This document shows positions 45,368-54,745 of a stretch of DNA of 64,000 bases, piece after piece. Position numbers and translations under genes: made by a program. The stretch spans positions 806,001 to 870,000 of the forward strand of contig JANATF010000013.1 of the NCBI GenBank assembly GCA_029449245.1, given 5' to 3'. The first letter of the stretch is position 1. Each line of letters starts with the position of its first letter. The notes beneath the pieces are model-generated. The model saw nothing but the letters and a program-made list of their open reading frames with translations. It ran no database searches and had not been told where the DNA came from. The DNA comes from Mortierella alpina. Taxonomy: Eukaryota; Mortierellomycota; Mortierellomycetes; Mortierellales; Mortierellaceae.

Positions 45368-48300
45368 ATGGCTTCTAACGATAGTGCCTCAGCTATTCCT
45401 GAGGACGTCGTAATGGCATCTGGTGATCCACCCTCAGCGCATACTGGGGAAGCTGATATGGACGTATGGTCTATCGATGCTTCGGATGACAAACTTTCCA
45501 TGTTCCAGAAGTTGGAGAGGGAGGTCGAGGAAGCCAACAAGGATAAGCAGGATGCTTTGAGTCGCTACATGGACACTAAAGTTGCCGTGCGCAAACTAAA
45601 GCAGCTCGACAGCAAGGATGCAACCCTCACTGATGCTCAACGTCGGCGTAATGCAGCTAAGCATGATGCGAAAGTGGAAGATGCCCAACGAGATCTCGAC
45701 AATGCTGTTAGGGATTTCGACACGGTGCATCGACACTGGATGCAAATGCGACCGCAGCCTCTCGATCATCAATATCGAGATGAGCAGCAGTCGCCGGCTT
45801 CGGACGTGCAGGACGCAGATGAAGCGTCAGGATCATTGGTCGCCCAATTTAATTCGGCGAGCATCTGGCATTGCGACATCAGGCGCTGCTTGAAGGAAAA
45901 GGTTGTTCCTGTTTTCCAAAACAGCGAGAAGATTGACTTCTCGAGACTGCTTCCTAAAAGCTTCCCTGACGAGCCAGAATTCAAGTTGAAATTGCAGGGC
46001 AAGGAGGACCTGGCAGCTTTGGAGATTGTGCGAGTGATCAACAGGTTTTTGCGAGAGTTCCGCGACTTTTATAAGTTGCATCTCGGCAGCCTGTTTGCGA
46101 TCCTAGCAAGCCAGTACATGATGAAGGCCTTTAGAAAAGCCGGCATCGAGGTACGCTTGTTGGAGGAGTCACTCGTGACAATGGGCAAGGACTTGGCAAC
46201 CCAAATGGAGGCCGTGCAGGAGGCGGATGGACCAGTGTATTTCGACTATACGTCGATTGACACTTGGTTTCCGATTGAGAAGTGTGTGCGCGAGCTATTT
46301 CGCGTTGACCTTCTTAAGTCGGAGGCTGTCAAGCAGGTTTTCGCCCTCGACACTGCAACATTCACCGACGTCCACCTCTATGCGGGCAAAGTCGAATTGC
46401 TGATGGAAGCGTCAGGACTCAAGGACTCGGCTTACGAGACTCTAGTCATAGAGTCTTTGTTTGCTGGGTTGCCTGATGAGGGACAGAAGGCTATCACGGC
46501 AAAGTATCCAAAGATGGTTGACTTACCCAATGTCGCCGCCTTTTTGGATTGTGTCCGTGCTGACAGCACCCAATTTCCAGGTCGCAAGACTGATTGGGCC
46601 AAGTGGTTTAAAGCCCGATTCAAGTCCATTGAGATTGCGAGTCAGTCGGCCACTCCGGTTGCTTTTGTGAAGAAGCCCGCGATCCCGCAGCCTAACAAGG
46701 GCAAGCATCCTCGCAAGGATACTCGCCAGCCTTGTAGCAAGGAGAGGTGCACTTCCAGCACCCATGCTCCAGCCCAATGCTACGTATTGCATCCTGAACT
46801 GAGACCTCAGTTCAAGAAGCACAAGTCGTCTGCTCATGGCCATATCCGTTCGGTGTCGGCCATGCAGAAGGCGCCTGCTGTTATTGAACTGCAGCCTGTC
46901 CATGCCAAGCGTTTGGCCGCCATGACTCAAGAGGTCGATATGATCCGTAGTTCGAGCTTGGACACTATTTTAGCGGAGAAGATTAATGATGTTCATATCA
47001 ATAAACATGCTGATGTTGCCCGCTATTTTGCTGAATTTGATCCTTATACACCAACAAAGAGACTTTGTGCTTTCAGAGGTGCCCAAGAAGGTGATAATCG
47101 CATTTCGGTAAAGATATATGCCAATGGCAAAGAACTTACCGCTGTACTTGATTGTGGATCCACAGATTCGTATATCGATTTAGCCATTGCTAGAGAGATG
47201 GGAATCAAAGTAGCCAAGCTACCAGGACCAATTGAGTTAGGAGAAGCTGGAATGAAAGCTGAAAACATGCTTACATGCGACAAAGTTGATCTTGTGTGTA
47301 ATGACAGATCGGTTTCGTGTCAAATAAGTGTTATGAACATACCTTATTACGATTTTTATATCGGCATGGACTTGTTTCCTCGCTTTGGGTACTATGTCGG
47401 AGGTGTCCGCATGCCCAAACCGCCTCCTTTGACTGATATCTGGATCTATGATGATGATAAACCATCTATCTTGCCAGATGCTGTTCCTGACACAGAAAAC
47501 ACGCCCGAGTTCTTAGCGGACAAGGCACATTTCCTGAAGGAACTGGAACCTGCACTGGAGCGCAACTCTGCAATCGATCCCAAAAGCTATTGTGAGCTTG
47601 AGATCCTGAAAGTAGAGTTGAAATTGCCGGCAGACTGCGTAATTAATGTCAAATCCAGGCCGTTCCATGCACATTCACAAGGTGCAGAGGTCGCACGTCA
47701 GATCAAACAATGGGGGGATGATGGTGTCATCGTCCTTGCGCCGAAAGGCAATCCCTATAATAACTCGCTGACGTTAGCAGCCAGAAGAGATATGGATGGT
47801 AAAGTGTTGAAGTACCGAGTGTGCCTAGACCCGAGAGTGCTGAACAAACAATTGTTAAAATCAGACACGTTCCCGTTGCCACTGATTCCAGATCTACTCA
47901 AAAAGGCTGCTGGTCATAAGTATTATTCTACCTTTGATCTGACGCAAGCGTACCATCGACTGCCACTTTCAAAAGAAAGTCAGCCGTATACAGCTTTCAC
48001 CTATGAAGGAAAACAGTACATGTTTGCAAGAGCTCCCTTTGGTTTGAAACCAATGACGAGCATCTTTCAAAGAGGCATGTCTTACCTCCTCGGTGACCTC
48101 CAGTTCGCTGGCATCTATGTTGATGATACGGTTATTTTCTCTCATACGAAGGAGGATCATTTAGAGCAAGCAAAAATAATCGTGGACAGATTGACACAAG
48201 CGAAGCTCATCCTCAATCGTCAGAAATGTCATCTCTTTCATACAGAGATCATGTTGTTAGGATTTCTTGTTAACAAGGAAGGAAGGAGAATAAATCCTGA

Positions 48301-50560
48301 GAAGGTGGCCAACATTTCACAATGGGCCCCGCCTACCAACAACAAGGCAGTACAAAGATACATGGGAATGTTTAACTACTTCCGAGAGTACTTGCCGTTA
48401 TATGGTCCTATTGCTGGTCCACTCGAATCTTTGCGCAATGCTAAAGGTCGCTTCGTACTGAATGATTTGCAGATGAAGTGCTTTGAGGGCATTAAAAAGC
48501 TATTTCCGTATGCTCCTATTTTGAAACAAGTAATCTGGAGACTGCATATGTATGTAGGAACGGATGCTTCGAATGAAGGGATTGCTGGTATGGCTTATCA
48601 GTTACCATTAGGCGAAAAAGACGATAGTAAGATTAATTATATCTCTTTCACTTCGCGTGCTTTGCGTGATCATGAGAAGCGGTATCCGGCTTATAAAAAG
48701 GAACTACTAGCAATCATCTTTACTTTAAAGAAGTTTCACTATTATTTGTGGGGCAGACGTTTTACCTTATTCACAGATCATAAGCCGTTGACCTTTCTGA
48801 TGGATCAGAAATGTTTGTCAAACATAATGGCTGATTGGCGTGAAACTATATTCAGCTATGACTTTGAAATCATTCATCGTCCTGGAATATTGAATGTGAT
48901 CCCTGACACTTTATCCAGAGCGTTTCCTGAAGAATTATGGCCAGAAGATAAAAGGTCAGCTATCGTGAAGCATTCAAAGAGTAATGCTGCCATGTCCAGT
49001 GTGTCATCTGTTCCAGAGACAATTGATTCTGTAGACTTTGCTCTTCGAATGACTCCTGATAGCATAACATCTCCAGAAGGGGTGCAGTTGCCTGCATTGT
49101 CTTTCATGCATCAAATTCCTGATCCTGAGAGTTGGCACGTTCCTGAGAAATCTAGGCGAAGAGAGATTTTGAAGAAGACGCATTCCTTTGGTCATTTAGG
49201 GGCTACAGCAATGGTGAACATGATCCATCAAGACAATAAAACGTGGCCCAGATTGAAAGAGGACTGTGTCCTCTGGGTTAAATCGTGTTCATCTTGTCAG
49301 CGGTACAATATCGCAAGAAAAGGCTATCACCCTTTAAAAGCCATTCACGCAGAATTACCTGGTGAACACTTGGCTATAGACTTGGCGCAATTTCCGCTGA
49401 GCACTAATGGCTATGAATATGCATTATTAGTCGTTGATGTCTGTACTAGATTTGTATTTCTATTTGAGTTGAGAACCAAGGATGCTGCTTCAGTTAGTAA
49501 GCGCCTTTTCCGTCTCTTTTGTGATATCGGCTTTCCGAAAATCATCCAAAGTGACAACGGGCTAGAGTTCGTCAACAGCATTATCAAAGAAATGACAAAG
49601 ACACTTACAATTGATCATCGTCTGTCTACACCGTATCACCCTCGAGGTAACGGAGTAGCAGAGAGGCATATCAAGTCAATGAAGGACATTCTTCGTAAAA
49701 ACATTGAAGCTAACCCCACTAATTGGGATGTGCACTTACCCATGGTTCAACTTCAAATGAACACGAGAATTGTCTCGCTTCATAACTCTACACCGTTCTC
49801 CTTGTTCTACGGTAGAGCGTTTCCTGGGATATCAAATTTCACAGCTGCGGACAGTCGATTGCTATCTGATGATGATTTAGAGAAAAGATTATTATACTTG
49901 ACTCATTTGATATTTCCTGCACTTTCTGACATTAGTTCAGACAACCAAAAGAAAATGATTGATAAATTCAACAACTCGCATACCATCCGTGAAATTCAAC
50001 CTGGCGCATTTGTCATGGCGATCGATCCAGTTGCTGAAGGTGCTCTTGTTCCTAAAAAGGACGGACCTTTTAAAGTAGTGAGACGAACGAGCTTTGGTGC
50101 TTATGAATTGCAAGACGCAACGGGTGACATTTTGCCTCGTCACTATGCTCCTGAGCAATTGAACGTAGTAACCCAAGACCTTGCGCAGCCCTCTGAGGAG
50201 AGCTACGAAGTTGAGTCGATTCTAGGACATAGCTTAGAAGACGGCCAATTGCTTTATAAGGTTCATTGGAAGGGATACTCGGAGAATGAAGACTCTTTCA
50301 TCCCCTACGAACAGTTTGACTCGGACAAGTTAGTCCACCAATATTGGAAAGGAATTAACAAGACGAATCCTCACGTAGTCGCGAAGCAGCACCGAAAGAA
50401 GCTGAAGACTCAGAAGGAAGAGTTGAAGAATCACCTTGCAACAAGCGTGACAGCTAGCACTAAGAGAAAGGCTCTTGCAGTCGCTTCAATTGCTCAAGCT
50501 GTCTCCGGCACTACGCATCGGGTCAGACGATCAGGTCGTGGTAATACGGAGAAGTTGTAG
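45368..50560 (+). CDS. chromovirus Gag-Pol polyprotein (Gag, PR, RT, RNase H, IN, chromodomain)
   Basis: A single ORF of 1730 aa from ATG 45368 (the frame is open from 45278). Gag occupies about 1-480, with an N-terminal coiled coil and a variant zinc knuckle C-x4-C-x4-H-x4-C near residue 455. Protease: LDCGSTDSYI (Asp about 595). Reverse transcriptase: FDLTQAYHRLPL, APFGLKPMTS and YVDD at about 917-920. RNase H: Asp about 1066 in VGTDASNEG, KKELLAI, FTDHKPL. Integrase: HHCC finger from about 1272, catalytic D1338, D1396 and E1432 (D-x57-D-x35-E), then a GPF-type module (DGPFKVVRRTSFGAYEL). A chromodomain at about 1613-1665 (YEVESILG, YKVHWKGYSENEDSFIP) identifies a chromovirus; such domains can direct integration to methylated-histone chromatin. 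All catalytic residues checked are present. Confidence 0.95.
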   Translation: MASNDSASAIPEDVVMASGDPPSAHTGEADMDVWSIDASDDKLSMFQKLEREVEEANKDKQDALSRYMDTKVAVRKLKQLDSKDATLTDAQRRRNAAKHDAKVEDAQRDLDNAVRDFDTVHRHWMQMRPQPLDHQYRDEQQSPASDVQDADEASGSLVAQFNSASIWHCDIRRCLKEKVVPVFQNSEKIDFSRLLPKSFPDEPEFKLKLQGKEDLAALEIVRVINRFLREFRDFYKLHLGSLFAILASQYMMKAFRKAGIEVRLLEESLVTMGKDLATQMEAVQEADGPVYFDYTSIDTWFPIEKCVRELFRVDLLKSEAVKQVFALDTATFTDVHLYAGKVELLMEASGLKDSAYETLVIESLFAGLPDEGQKAITAKYPKMVDLPNVAAFLDCVRADSTQFPGRKTDWAKWFKARFKSIEIASQSATPVAFVKKPAIPQPNKGKHPRKDTRQPCSKERCTSSTHAPAQCYVLHPELRPQFKKHKSSAHGHIRSVSAMQKAPAVIELQPVHAKRLAAMTQEVDMIRSSSLDTILAEKINDVHINKHADVARYFAEFDPYTPTKRLCAFRGAQEGDNRISVKIYANGKELTAVLDCGSTDSYIDLAIAREMGIKVAKLPGPIELGEAGMKAENMLTCDKVDLVCNDRSVSCQISVMNIPYYDFYIGMDLFPRFGYYVGGVRMPKPPPLTDIWIYDDDKPSILPDAVPDTENTPEFLADKAHFLKELEPALERNSAIDPKSYCELEILKVELKLPADCVINVKSRPFHAHSQGAEVARQIKQWGDDGVIVLAPKGNPYNNSLTLAARRDMDGKVLKYRVCLDPRVLNKQLLKSDTFPLPLIPDLLKKAAGHKYYSTFDLTQAYHRLPLSKESQPYTAFTYEGKQYMFARAPFGLKPMTSIFQRGMSYLLGDLQFAGIYVDDTVIFSHTKEDHLEQAKIIVDRLTQAKLILNRQKCHLFHTEIMLLGFLVNKEGRRINPEKVANISQWAPPTNNKAVQRYMGMFNYFREYLPLYGPIAGPLESLRNAKGRFVLNDLQMKCFEGIKKLFPYAPILKQVIWRLHMYVGTDASNEGIAGMAYQLPLGEKDDSKINYISFTSRALRDHEKRYPAYKKELLAIIFTLKKFHYYLWGRRFTLFTDHKPLTFLMDQKCLSNIMADWRETIFSYDFEIIHRPGILNVIPDTLSRAFPEELWPEDKRSAIVKHSKSNAAMSSVSSVPETIDSVDFALRMTPDSITSPEGVQLPALSFMHQIPDPESWHVPEKSRRREILKKTHSFGHLGATAMVNMIHQDNKTWPRLKEDCVLWVKSCSSCQRYNIARKGYHPLKAIHAELPGEHLAIDLAQFPLSTNGYEYALLVVDVCTRFVFLFELRTKDAASVSKRLFRLFCDIGFPKIIQSDNGLEFVNSIIKEMTKTLTIDHRLSTPYHPRGNGVAERHIKSMKDILRKNIEANPTNWDVHLPMVQLQMNTRIVSLHNSTPFSLFYGRAFPGISNFTAADSRLLSDDDLEKRLLYLTHLIFPALSDISSDNQKKMIDKFNNSHTIREIQPGAFVMAIDPVAEGALVPKKDGPFKVVRRTSFGAYELQDATGDILPRHYAPEQLNVVTQDLAQPSEESYEVESILGHSLEDGQLLYKVHWKGYSENEDSFIPYEQFDSDKLVHQYWKGINKTNPHVVAKQHRKKLKTQKEELKNHLATSVTASTKRKALAVASIAQAVSGTTHRVRRSGRGNTEKL

Positions 50561-51200
50561 TCGTTTTCAGGTTTGTGCAGGAGAGGGAATGGAGAAGAGA
50601 AGAGGCATGTACATTACAATTTTTGTAATTCTATTTTTGAACCGCGTAAAAAATCATTTTGCGGGGGAGTGTGGGGCTTATTCCCATGTATACCACATTC
50701 TCACGCGCGCGTTGTTCACCATGAGGTTTTTTGGATTAAGGTTTGGACCTTACTTTCCTCATTCATTCACACTTGGTCTTTGGTCTTTTTTCCGCATTGC
50801 GTTTTTCCATGACAAGTAAGAGTTGTCTTTTGTCAACTCGTGCCATTGAGCACTAGCCACCGTATATTAGGCATTTTAGACAGCCGCAGTCTGCAGACGC
50901 ACTGTACAGCAGTATGAGACATGTTCTCATCAGACTAACTCAGGTTAATTTTTGATCCTGGTCTGAGAAGGCTTTCCCGTTCTTCATCGGTTTTCCTTCC
51001 CAAGTGGTTCAAGCAAGAGATGTACACTCTGCTTTACCCACTCTCAGAGGTTTTAATCCCTCTATCTATATGGAAAAGGTTCTTTTTTCCCATCACGTTG
51101 TATGGTTTTTCCTTTATCCTGGCACTTTAGAAACGAATTGCTACCGTTTCTTGCCACATCACAGCACTGCAACCCTGGATTTCATCTCGAGGGGGGAGTC
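50561..51200 (+). other. chromovirus 3' non-coding region
   Basis: 640 bases between the gag-pol stop and the 3' LTR with no ORF of recognisable content, T-rich in places (TTTTTTGGATTAAGG near 50727). It ends in the purine-rich tract used for plus-strand priming. Confidence 0.7.
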
Positions 51201-51413
51201 TGTGGTGTTTTATGCTGGTGTGGGGCCCAGGCACGTATGTACCTGAGTCGCACGTCCCTTTTTACTTCTACGATTATTAAGAGTTCCCGTGACCGGTGTC
51301 TGGAGGAGCTATATAAGTCCTCCAGATCCCTGTCCACAATAAAACCCTCTCTTGTTCTCGTTGACTTCAGTTCCCCAGTTAGTATTGTAAGTTTACCCCT
51401 AGAGAATATCACA
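51201..51413 (+). repeat. chromovirus 3' LTR
   Basis: 213 bp, same sequence as 44412-44624, followed at once by the AGATG target duplication (51414-51418). Confidence 0.95.
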
Positions 51414-51418
51414 AGATG

Positions 51419-51574
51419 TATTCAATTGTCTCCTGTGGACGTGGGCATTAAAGGACACGTCCACACTAATCTTCGCTAACTAAAAATATTAAGGGTAAGT
51501 CTATGCTAGGACGGTCAATCCGGCACAAGTACAAAAACAACTCTTTTCCACCTACTGACCTTACCCCTGCTCCA
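51419..51574 (+). repeat. right part of the TGTAACAG-family LTR split by the chromovirus
   Basis: It continues the LTR begun at 44284 and ends CTGCTCCA. It abuts the primer-site motif at 51575. Its junction with the chromovirus is defined by the AGATG duplication. Confidence 0.6.
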
Positions 51575-51586
51575 TGGTAGCAAAGG
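51575..51586 (+). promoter_or_regulatory. primer binding site-like TGGTAGCAAAGG
   Basis: TGGTAGCAAAGG directly follows an LTR end (CA) here and again at 54673-54684 after the LTR of element D. A tRNA 3' end pairing with it would read CCUUUGCUACCA. The tRNA identity is not resolved from this window. Confidence 0.6.
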
Positions 51587-51601
51587 TTTCCTCGATTCAT
51601 C

Positions 51602-51658
51602 GACCCTGAACCCCTGACCTTGACCTTGACTTTGACCCCGACCCCGACCCTGACCCTT
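51602..51658. repeat. imperfect hexamer array TGACCY
   Basis: About nine units of TGACCC, TGACCT and CGACCC follow the primer-site motif in the leader of the TGTAACAG-family element. The orientation and imperfect units make a telomere origin unlikely. Confidence 0.7.
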
Positions 51659-52015
51659 GCGATGAAGCAGAGCTGGATCCGCCCCAAGGAGCAGGGAAAT
51701 AGTCAGGACCACTGCGACACTAGGATCCGGCAATCGTTCACCCGCCCTCCCTCTATAATATCAAAATCCTGCTACCCTCTCTATTCAGTATAGACCTTAT
51801 GAACACATCAATTTTATATAGCTTCAGTATAGCACCCTAAATTTATAACACATAAAAGAAGACCCAGACTTGGACTTAGGTTCCGGGTCTGTTTCTGTCG
51901 TGATCCTTGATTGCTCCCAGGCGGATTTGACCTTCTACGGTAGATTAGGCAGGAGGGAATGGGGTGTATTGAGGGGTGTGTGGGGCGTATGGAGCCGGAC
52001 AGAAGAGGTGTTTAT
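51658..52015 (+). repeat. diverged fragment of the 1021-bp LTR family
   Basis: It starts TGCGATGAAGCAGAGCTGGA and runs parallel to the start of the solo LTR at 54834 (shared GGATCCGCCC, AGCAGGGAAATAG, CAGGACCACTGCGA and AAAAGAAG-CCAG stretches). It is lost after about 52015. It is older and more diverged than the two full copies. Confidence 0.5.
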
Positions 52016-52470
52016 TCAAGTTAACAGATAGGGATCAGGACGAGACGAGGCGGACAGGCTATATATATGAGGTACGGATCTGAGATGCCTTAGGCGCATG
52101 GTCACCGGTCGTGACATAGTTCGTTCTCCAAGAAAAGGGGCGCATGGAAGCAAGGCAGGAAAAGGCATATAAGGCATGGCCAAATATCCTATGACCCGCT
52201 CTAGGCTAGCCAAGGTCAAGGGCGTGGTAGATGCTCTGTACACTCGTTGTCCGCGACAGTTTCCTCCCCAAAAGTTTTCCTTTACATCGATTGCACAGTT
52301 TAGAACTACGTTCCTACGCACATCCTCACCCCCCTGACACCCCAAAGTAGGATTAGTGTTGCTCTGCCACAACTTGACGCTCCGCACACGGTATAAGCGT
52401 TTGAGTGAGAGTAGAGACGAGAATAGTGCTTTAGCCAACCTCTGTTCTTTACACCAATCCGTCCCGAGAC
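51960..52470 (-). repeat. diverged B-like LTR relic
   Basis: Shares TATTCAAGTTA, GCTATATATA, GCATGGTCACCGGTCGTGAC and the 3' patch (about 52350-52430) with the relic at 41327-41810, and weakly with the B-family LTR. No target duplication. The limits are approximate and the left edge overlaps uncertain sequence. Confidence 0.4.
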
Positions 52471-52478
52471 ACTCCACC

Positions 52479-52887
52479 TGTGGTGTTTTATGCTGGTGTG
52501 GGGCTCAGGCACGTATGTACCTGAGTCGTGTAACGTACTGGACCTACCTTGGTCTAGGGAGTGTACCTCTTTAAATTGGAGGCCACTTCCCTTTTTATCA
52601 AAGTTCATTGAGTGTATAGTTAGCCTGTGGCAGGACGCCTACTTAATAGTCCTGCCTCGGCAAAGAATAAACATCATCTCTTTGTCTCCTTGACTCTCAC
52701 AATTCCACTATACGTTTCAAGTCGCACCTCCCTCTTTACTTCTACGATTATTAAGAGTTCCTGTGACCGGTGTCTGGAGGAGCTATATAAGTCCTCCAGA
52801 TCCCTGTCCACAATAAAACCCCCTCTTGTTCTCGTTGACTTCAGTTCCCCAGTTAGTATTGTAAGTTTACCCCTAGAGAATATCACA
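52479..52887 (+). repeat. second chromovirus 5' LTR, interrupted
   Basis: 409 bases. Subtracting the 191-base solo LTR and one 5-base duplication leaves exactly 213, the length of the intact copy's LTR. TGTGG start, CACA end. Confidence 0.9.
52529..52719 (+). mobile_element. 191-bp solo LTR nested in the chromovirus LTR
   Basis: It begins TGTAACGTACTGG, ends ACGTTTCA and is flanked by AGTCG on both sides (52524-52528 and 52720-52724). The uninterrupted LTR at 44412 has a single AGTCG at this point. It carries AAAGAATAAA near 52662. The parent full-length element is not in the window. Confidence 0.88.
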
Positions 52888-53298
52888 TTTTTTTCAACGT
52901 ACTAAAGAGTCGGCATCCATCCATTGCATCCATATTCAAGTGTGTTTGATTTTTCATCCATTAAGATTCTATCATCCATCTTTCACTGTTTGCAATTGGG
53001 ACCTCTCCTTTGTCGTTTATCATTGCTCAAGCAAGATCCAGAAAGACCCAATAGGCTTGTTCCTGTTGAATCCTGTTTCGGAGATCGAACTTGTGTGCTC
53101 TTTTGTGTCTTGGCTGCACATCGCTGCGTGATCCGCTGTTCTTGGAAATATCCAGTGCGTTGTGTTCCAGTGTTGTTTTCAACCACCACAAATCTTTGCA
53201 TTTGTTCTTGGTATTTACCACGGCAAATCATTTTGATTGTTTGACGGTATCCACCGCCTGCAATTCATCATCCTCTCTGCTTATTGGCTAGTGCCATC

Positions 53299-54144
53299 TA
53301 CGGCCCCTTATCGAACTGAGAAATCCGAATCCGAATGCGCTTCGAATGACTCGAATCGGACTCGAAGCAGGGCGGATCCGATTCGATTTGAATGGCATGT
53401 TGCTCGCTTCGATTCGAATGATTCGAATGATCCGCATGGAGCTTACTTCGAGCAGTCCGAATGCTCGAGCGGTCCGAATGCTCGAGCGATCGAACTCTTC
53501 GAATGATCGAGTGTCCGAGCGGTCTATATGATTGAGTGTTCGGGCACTCCAATGGCCCGACTCACCCTCCTTGTGCCAATGATCCAGACAACATTTGTAA
53601 CAGCGTGGGACGATAACTGTAGATCTACGATTGTCTAGCAGGGCAATTGAGTTCATGGAGAAGCGCGTGAGCAAGCCATGTAAAAAAGTGCGTGCGCGAG
53701 CCAGGTAGAAGAAAGTACGTGGGCCAACCACGCATAAAAATGCTTGCCTTGATGCAAATGCTTGATCCGAATGCTTCAGGATCAAGGATCACTTCTACGT
53801 GTGTTAACACAAGCGGTTAGGTGCAGAGGATCATCAATAACAGCCGTAAGAGCATGAGACCATTCAAGTGAAGCTCGACCGCTCCGAATGCACGAGTGAT
53901 CCGAATGATAGAGTGTTCGAATGATCGAGAGTTCGAATGATCCGAATGCTCGAGCGCTCCGAATAATCGAGTGTTCGAATGATCCGAATGCTCGAGCGCT
54001 TCGAATGCTCGAACTATTCGATCTATTCGAATCGGATTCGAACGTGCAATTCTATTCGGAATCAAAGCGGACTCGAGCGCGCCACAGTATATTCGAACAC
54101 GGATTAGGCTAAATCCGATTCGAGCGGTTCGATAAGGGGCCGTA
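53299..54144. mobile_element. 846-bp non-autonomous TIR element (8-bp TSD; hAT- or KDZ/Zisupton-like size class)
   Basis: It begins TACGGCCCCTTATCGAAC and ends with its exact 18-base reverse complement. GTGCCATC flanks both ends (53291-53298 and 54145-54152), while the intact chromovirus leader has it once (45029-45036). Both arms (about 53320-53545 and 53870-54130) are filled with variants of TCCGAATGCTCGAGCG. The centre (53545-53870) is unique-looking. No transposase ORF. The 8-bp duplication fits hAT and some other DDE superfamilies, but the TIR sequence does not settle which. Confidence 0.88.
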
Positions 54145-54472
54145 GTGCCATCAGCAAATCATTCTCTCTGTTGTCGGTTAGCTCCGCCAGAAAGTCTTAA
54201 TTGTTGTTGTGTTGTTGTGTTCCAAATTCTTCCTCAAGCAACTGAGCTTCGACCGGTAATTTTACTTGCATAGTCTTTTGACTCCAAGTATTCCTTGTGT
54301 GTGTTTCGACTATCACTTGGTGTGTTAGAGACAAGACCTATAGTAGGGTAGTCTCGTGTAATCATCCTATAGACTGTAAGCTGTAGTGTTTGAGAATCGA
54401 AACTGTTGGCATAATAAAAGTCCAGTCTTGGTATCGCTTGAACCTCCTCTTTTCTGCTTTGCTTTGTATTAC

Positions 54473-54672
54473 TGTAACAGGAGTTGAGGGTGCATCGTAA
54501 GGGACAAGAACAAGGATAACGCCAAGCCGTAAGAGACTGGAACGCGACCATGCTTGGTCCCACACAAAGATAGATAAATAGATGGTTGCCCCCTCTGTAA
54601 TAAGATCGGACGATTCTCACCCAAGCTCCCCTGACCCCAGCCCCAGAACCCCCACTTGCTTTGGCTATTACA
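54473..54672 (+). repeat. 5' LTR of element D, followed by primer-site motif
   Basis: 200 bp, TGTAACAGGAG to GGCTATTACA, with TGTAA/TTACA terminal inverted repeats. TGGTAGCAAAGG follows immediately (54673-54684). It starts at the point where the second chromovirus leader stops. The other end of D, which would show the target duplication, is outside the window. Confidence 0.8.
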
Positions 54673-54745
54673 TGGTAGCAAAGGCTCGTTACCTCGATCC
54701 ACTGATAAAACATACTCACCTTGATAACCTCTGCCCCTAGCCATC

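Larger units (their letters stand above)
44412..51413 (+). mobile_element. complete Ty3/gypsy chromovirus, apparently intact
   Basis: A 7002-bp element bounded by 213-bp LTRs (44412-44624 and 51201-51413) that start TGTGG, end CA and read identical by eye. It is flanked by a 5-bp target duplication AGATG (44407-44411 and 51414-51418). One uninterrupted gag-pol ORF occupies 45368-50560. A purine-rich tract GAGGGGGGAG (about 51189-51198) precedes the 3' LTR. No tRNA-type primer site follows the 5' LTR directly. Identical LTRs and an intact ORF indicate a very recent insertion. A second copy of the 5' end lies at 52479-54472. Confidence 0.95.
52479..54472 (+). mobile_element. 5' end of a second chromovirus copy, truncated by element D
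   Basis: The LTR (52479-52887) and leader (52888-54472) match 44412-45360 base for base over long stretches once two insertions are removed. It stops at GTATTAC, a few bases before the gag start codon of the intact copy, where element D begins. Small differences (for example a missing patch near 54222 compared with 45108) show it is not identical to the intact copy. Confidence 0.9.

Noticed and set aside
51602-51658. Telomere-like repeat
   Set aside because: Units are imperfect TGACCY hexamers inside a retroelement leader, not an uninterrupted telomeric array.
53288-53785. Reverse-strand ORF of 165 codons within the 846-bp TIR element
   Set aside because: It is read across the subterminal repeat array and the TIR and has no transposase motif, so the element is treated as non-autonomous.
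54673-54720. tRNA gene fragment after the D LTR
   Set aside because: The tRNA-like complementarity is explained by a primer binding site; no cloverleaf with anticodon arm could be drawn.
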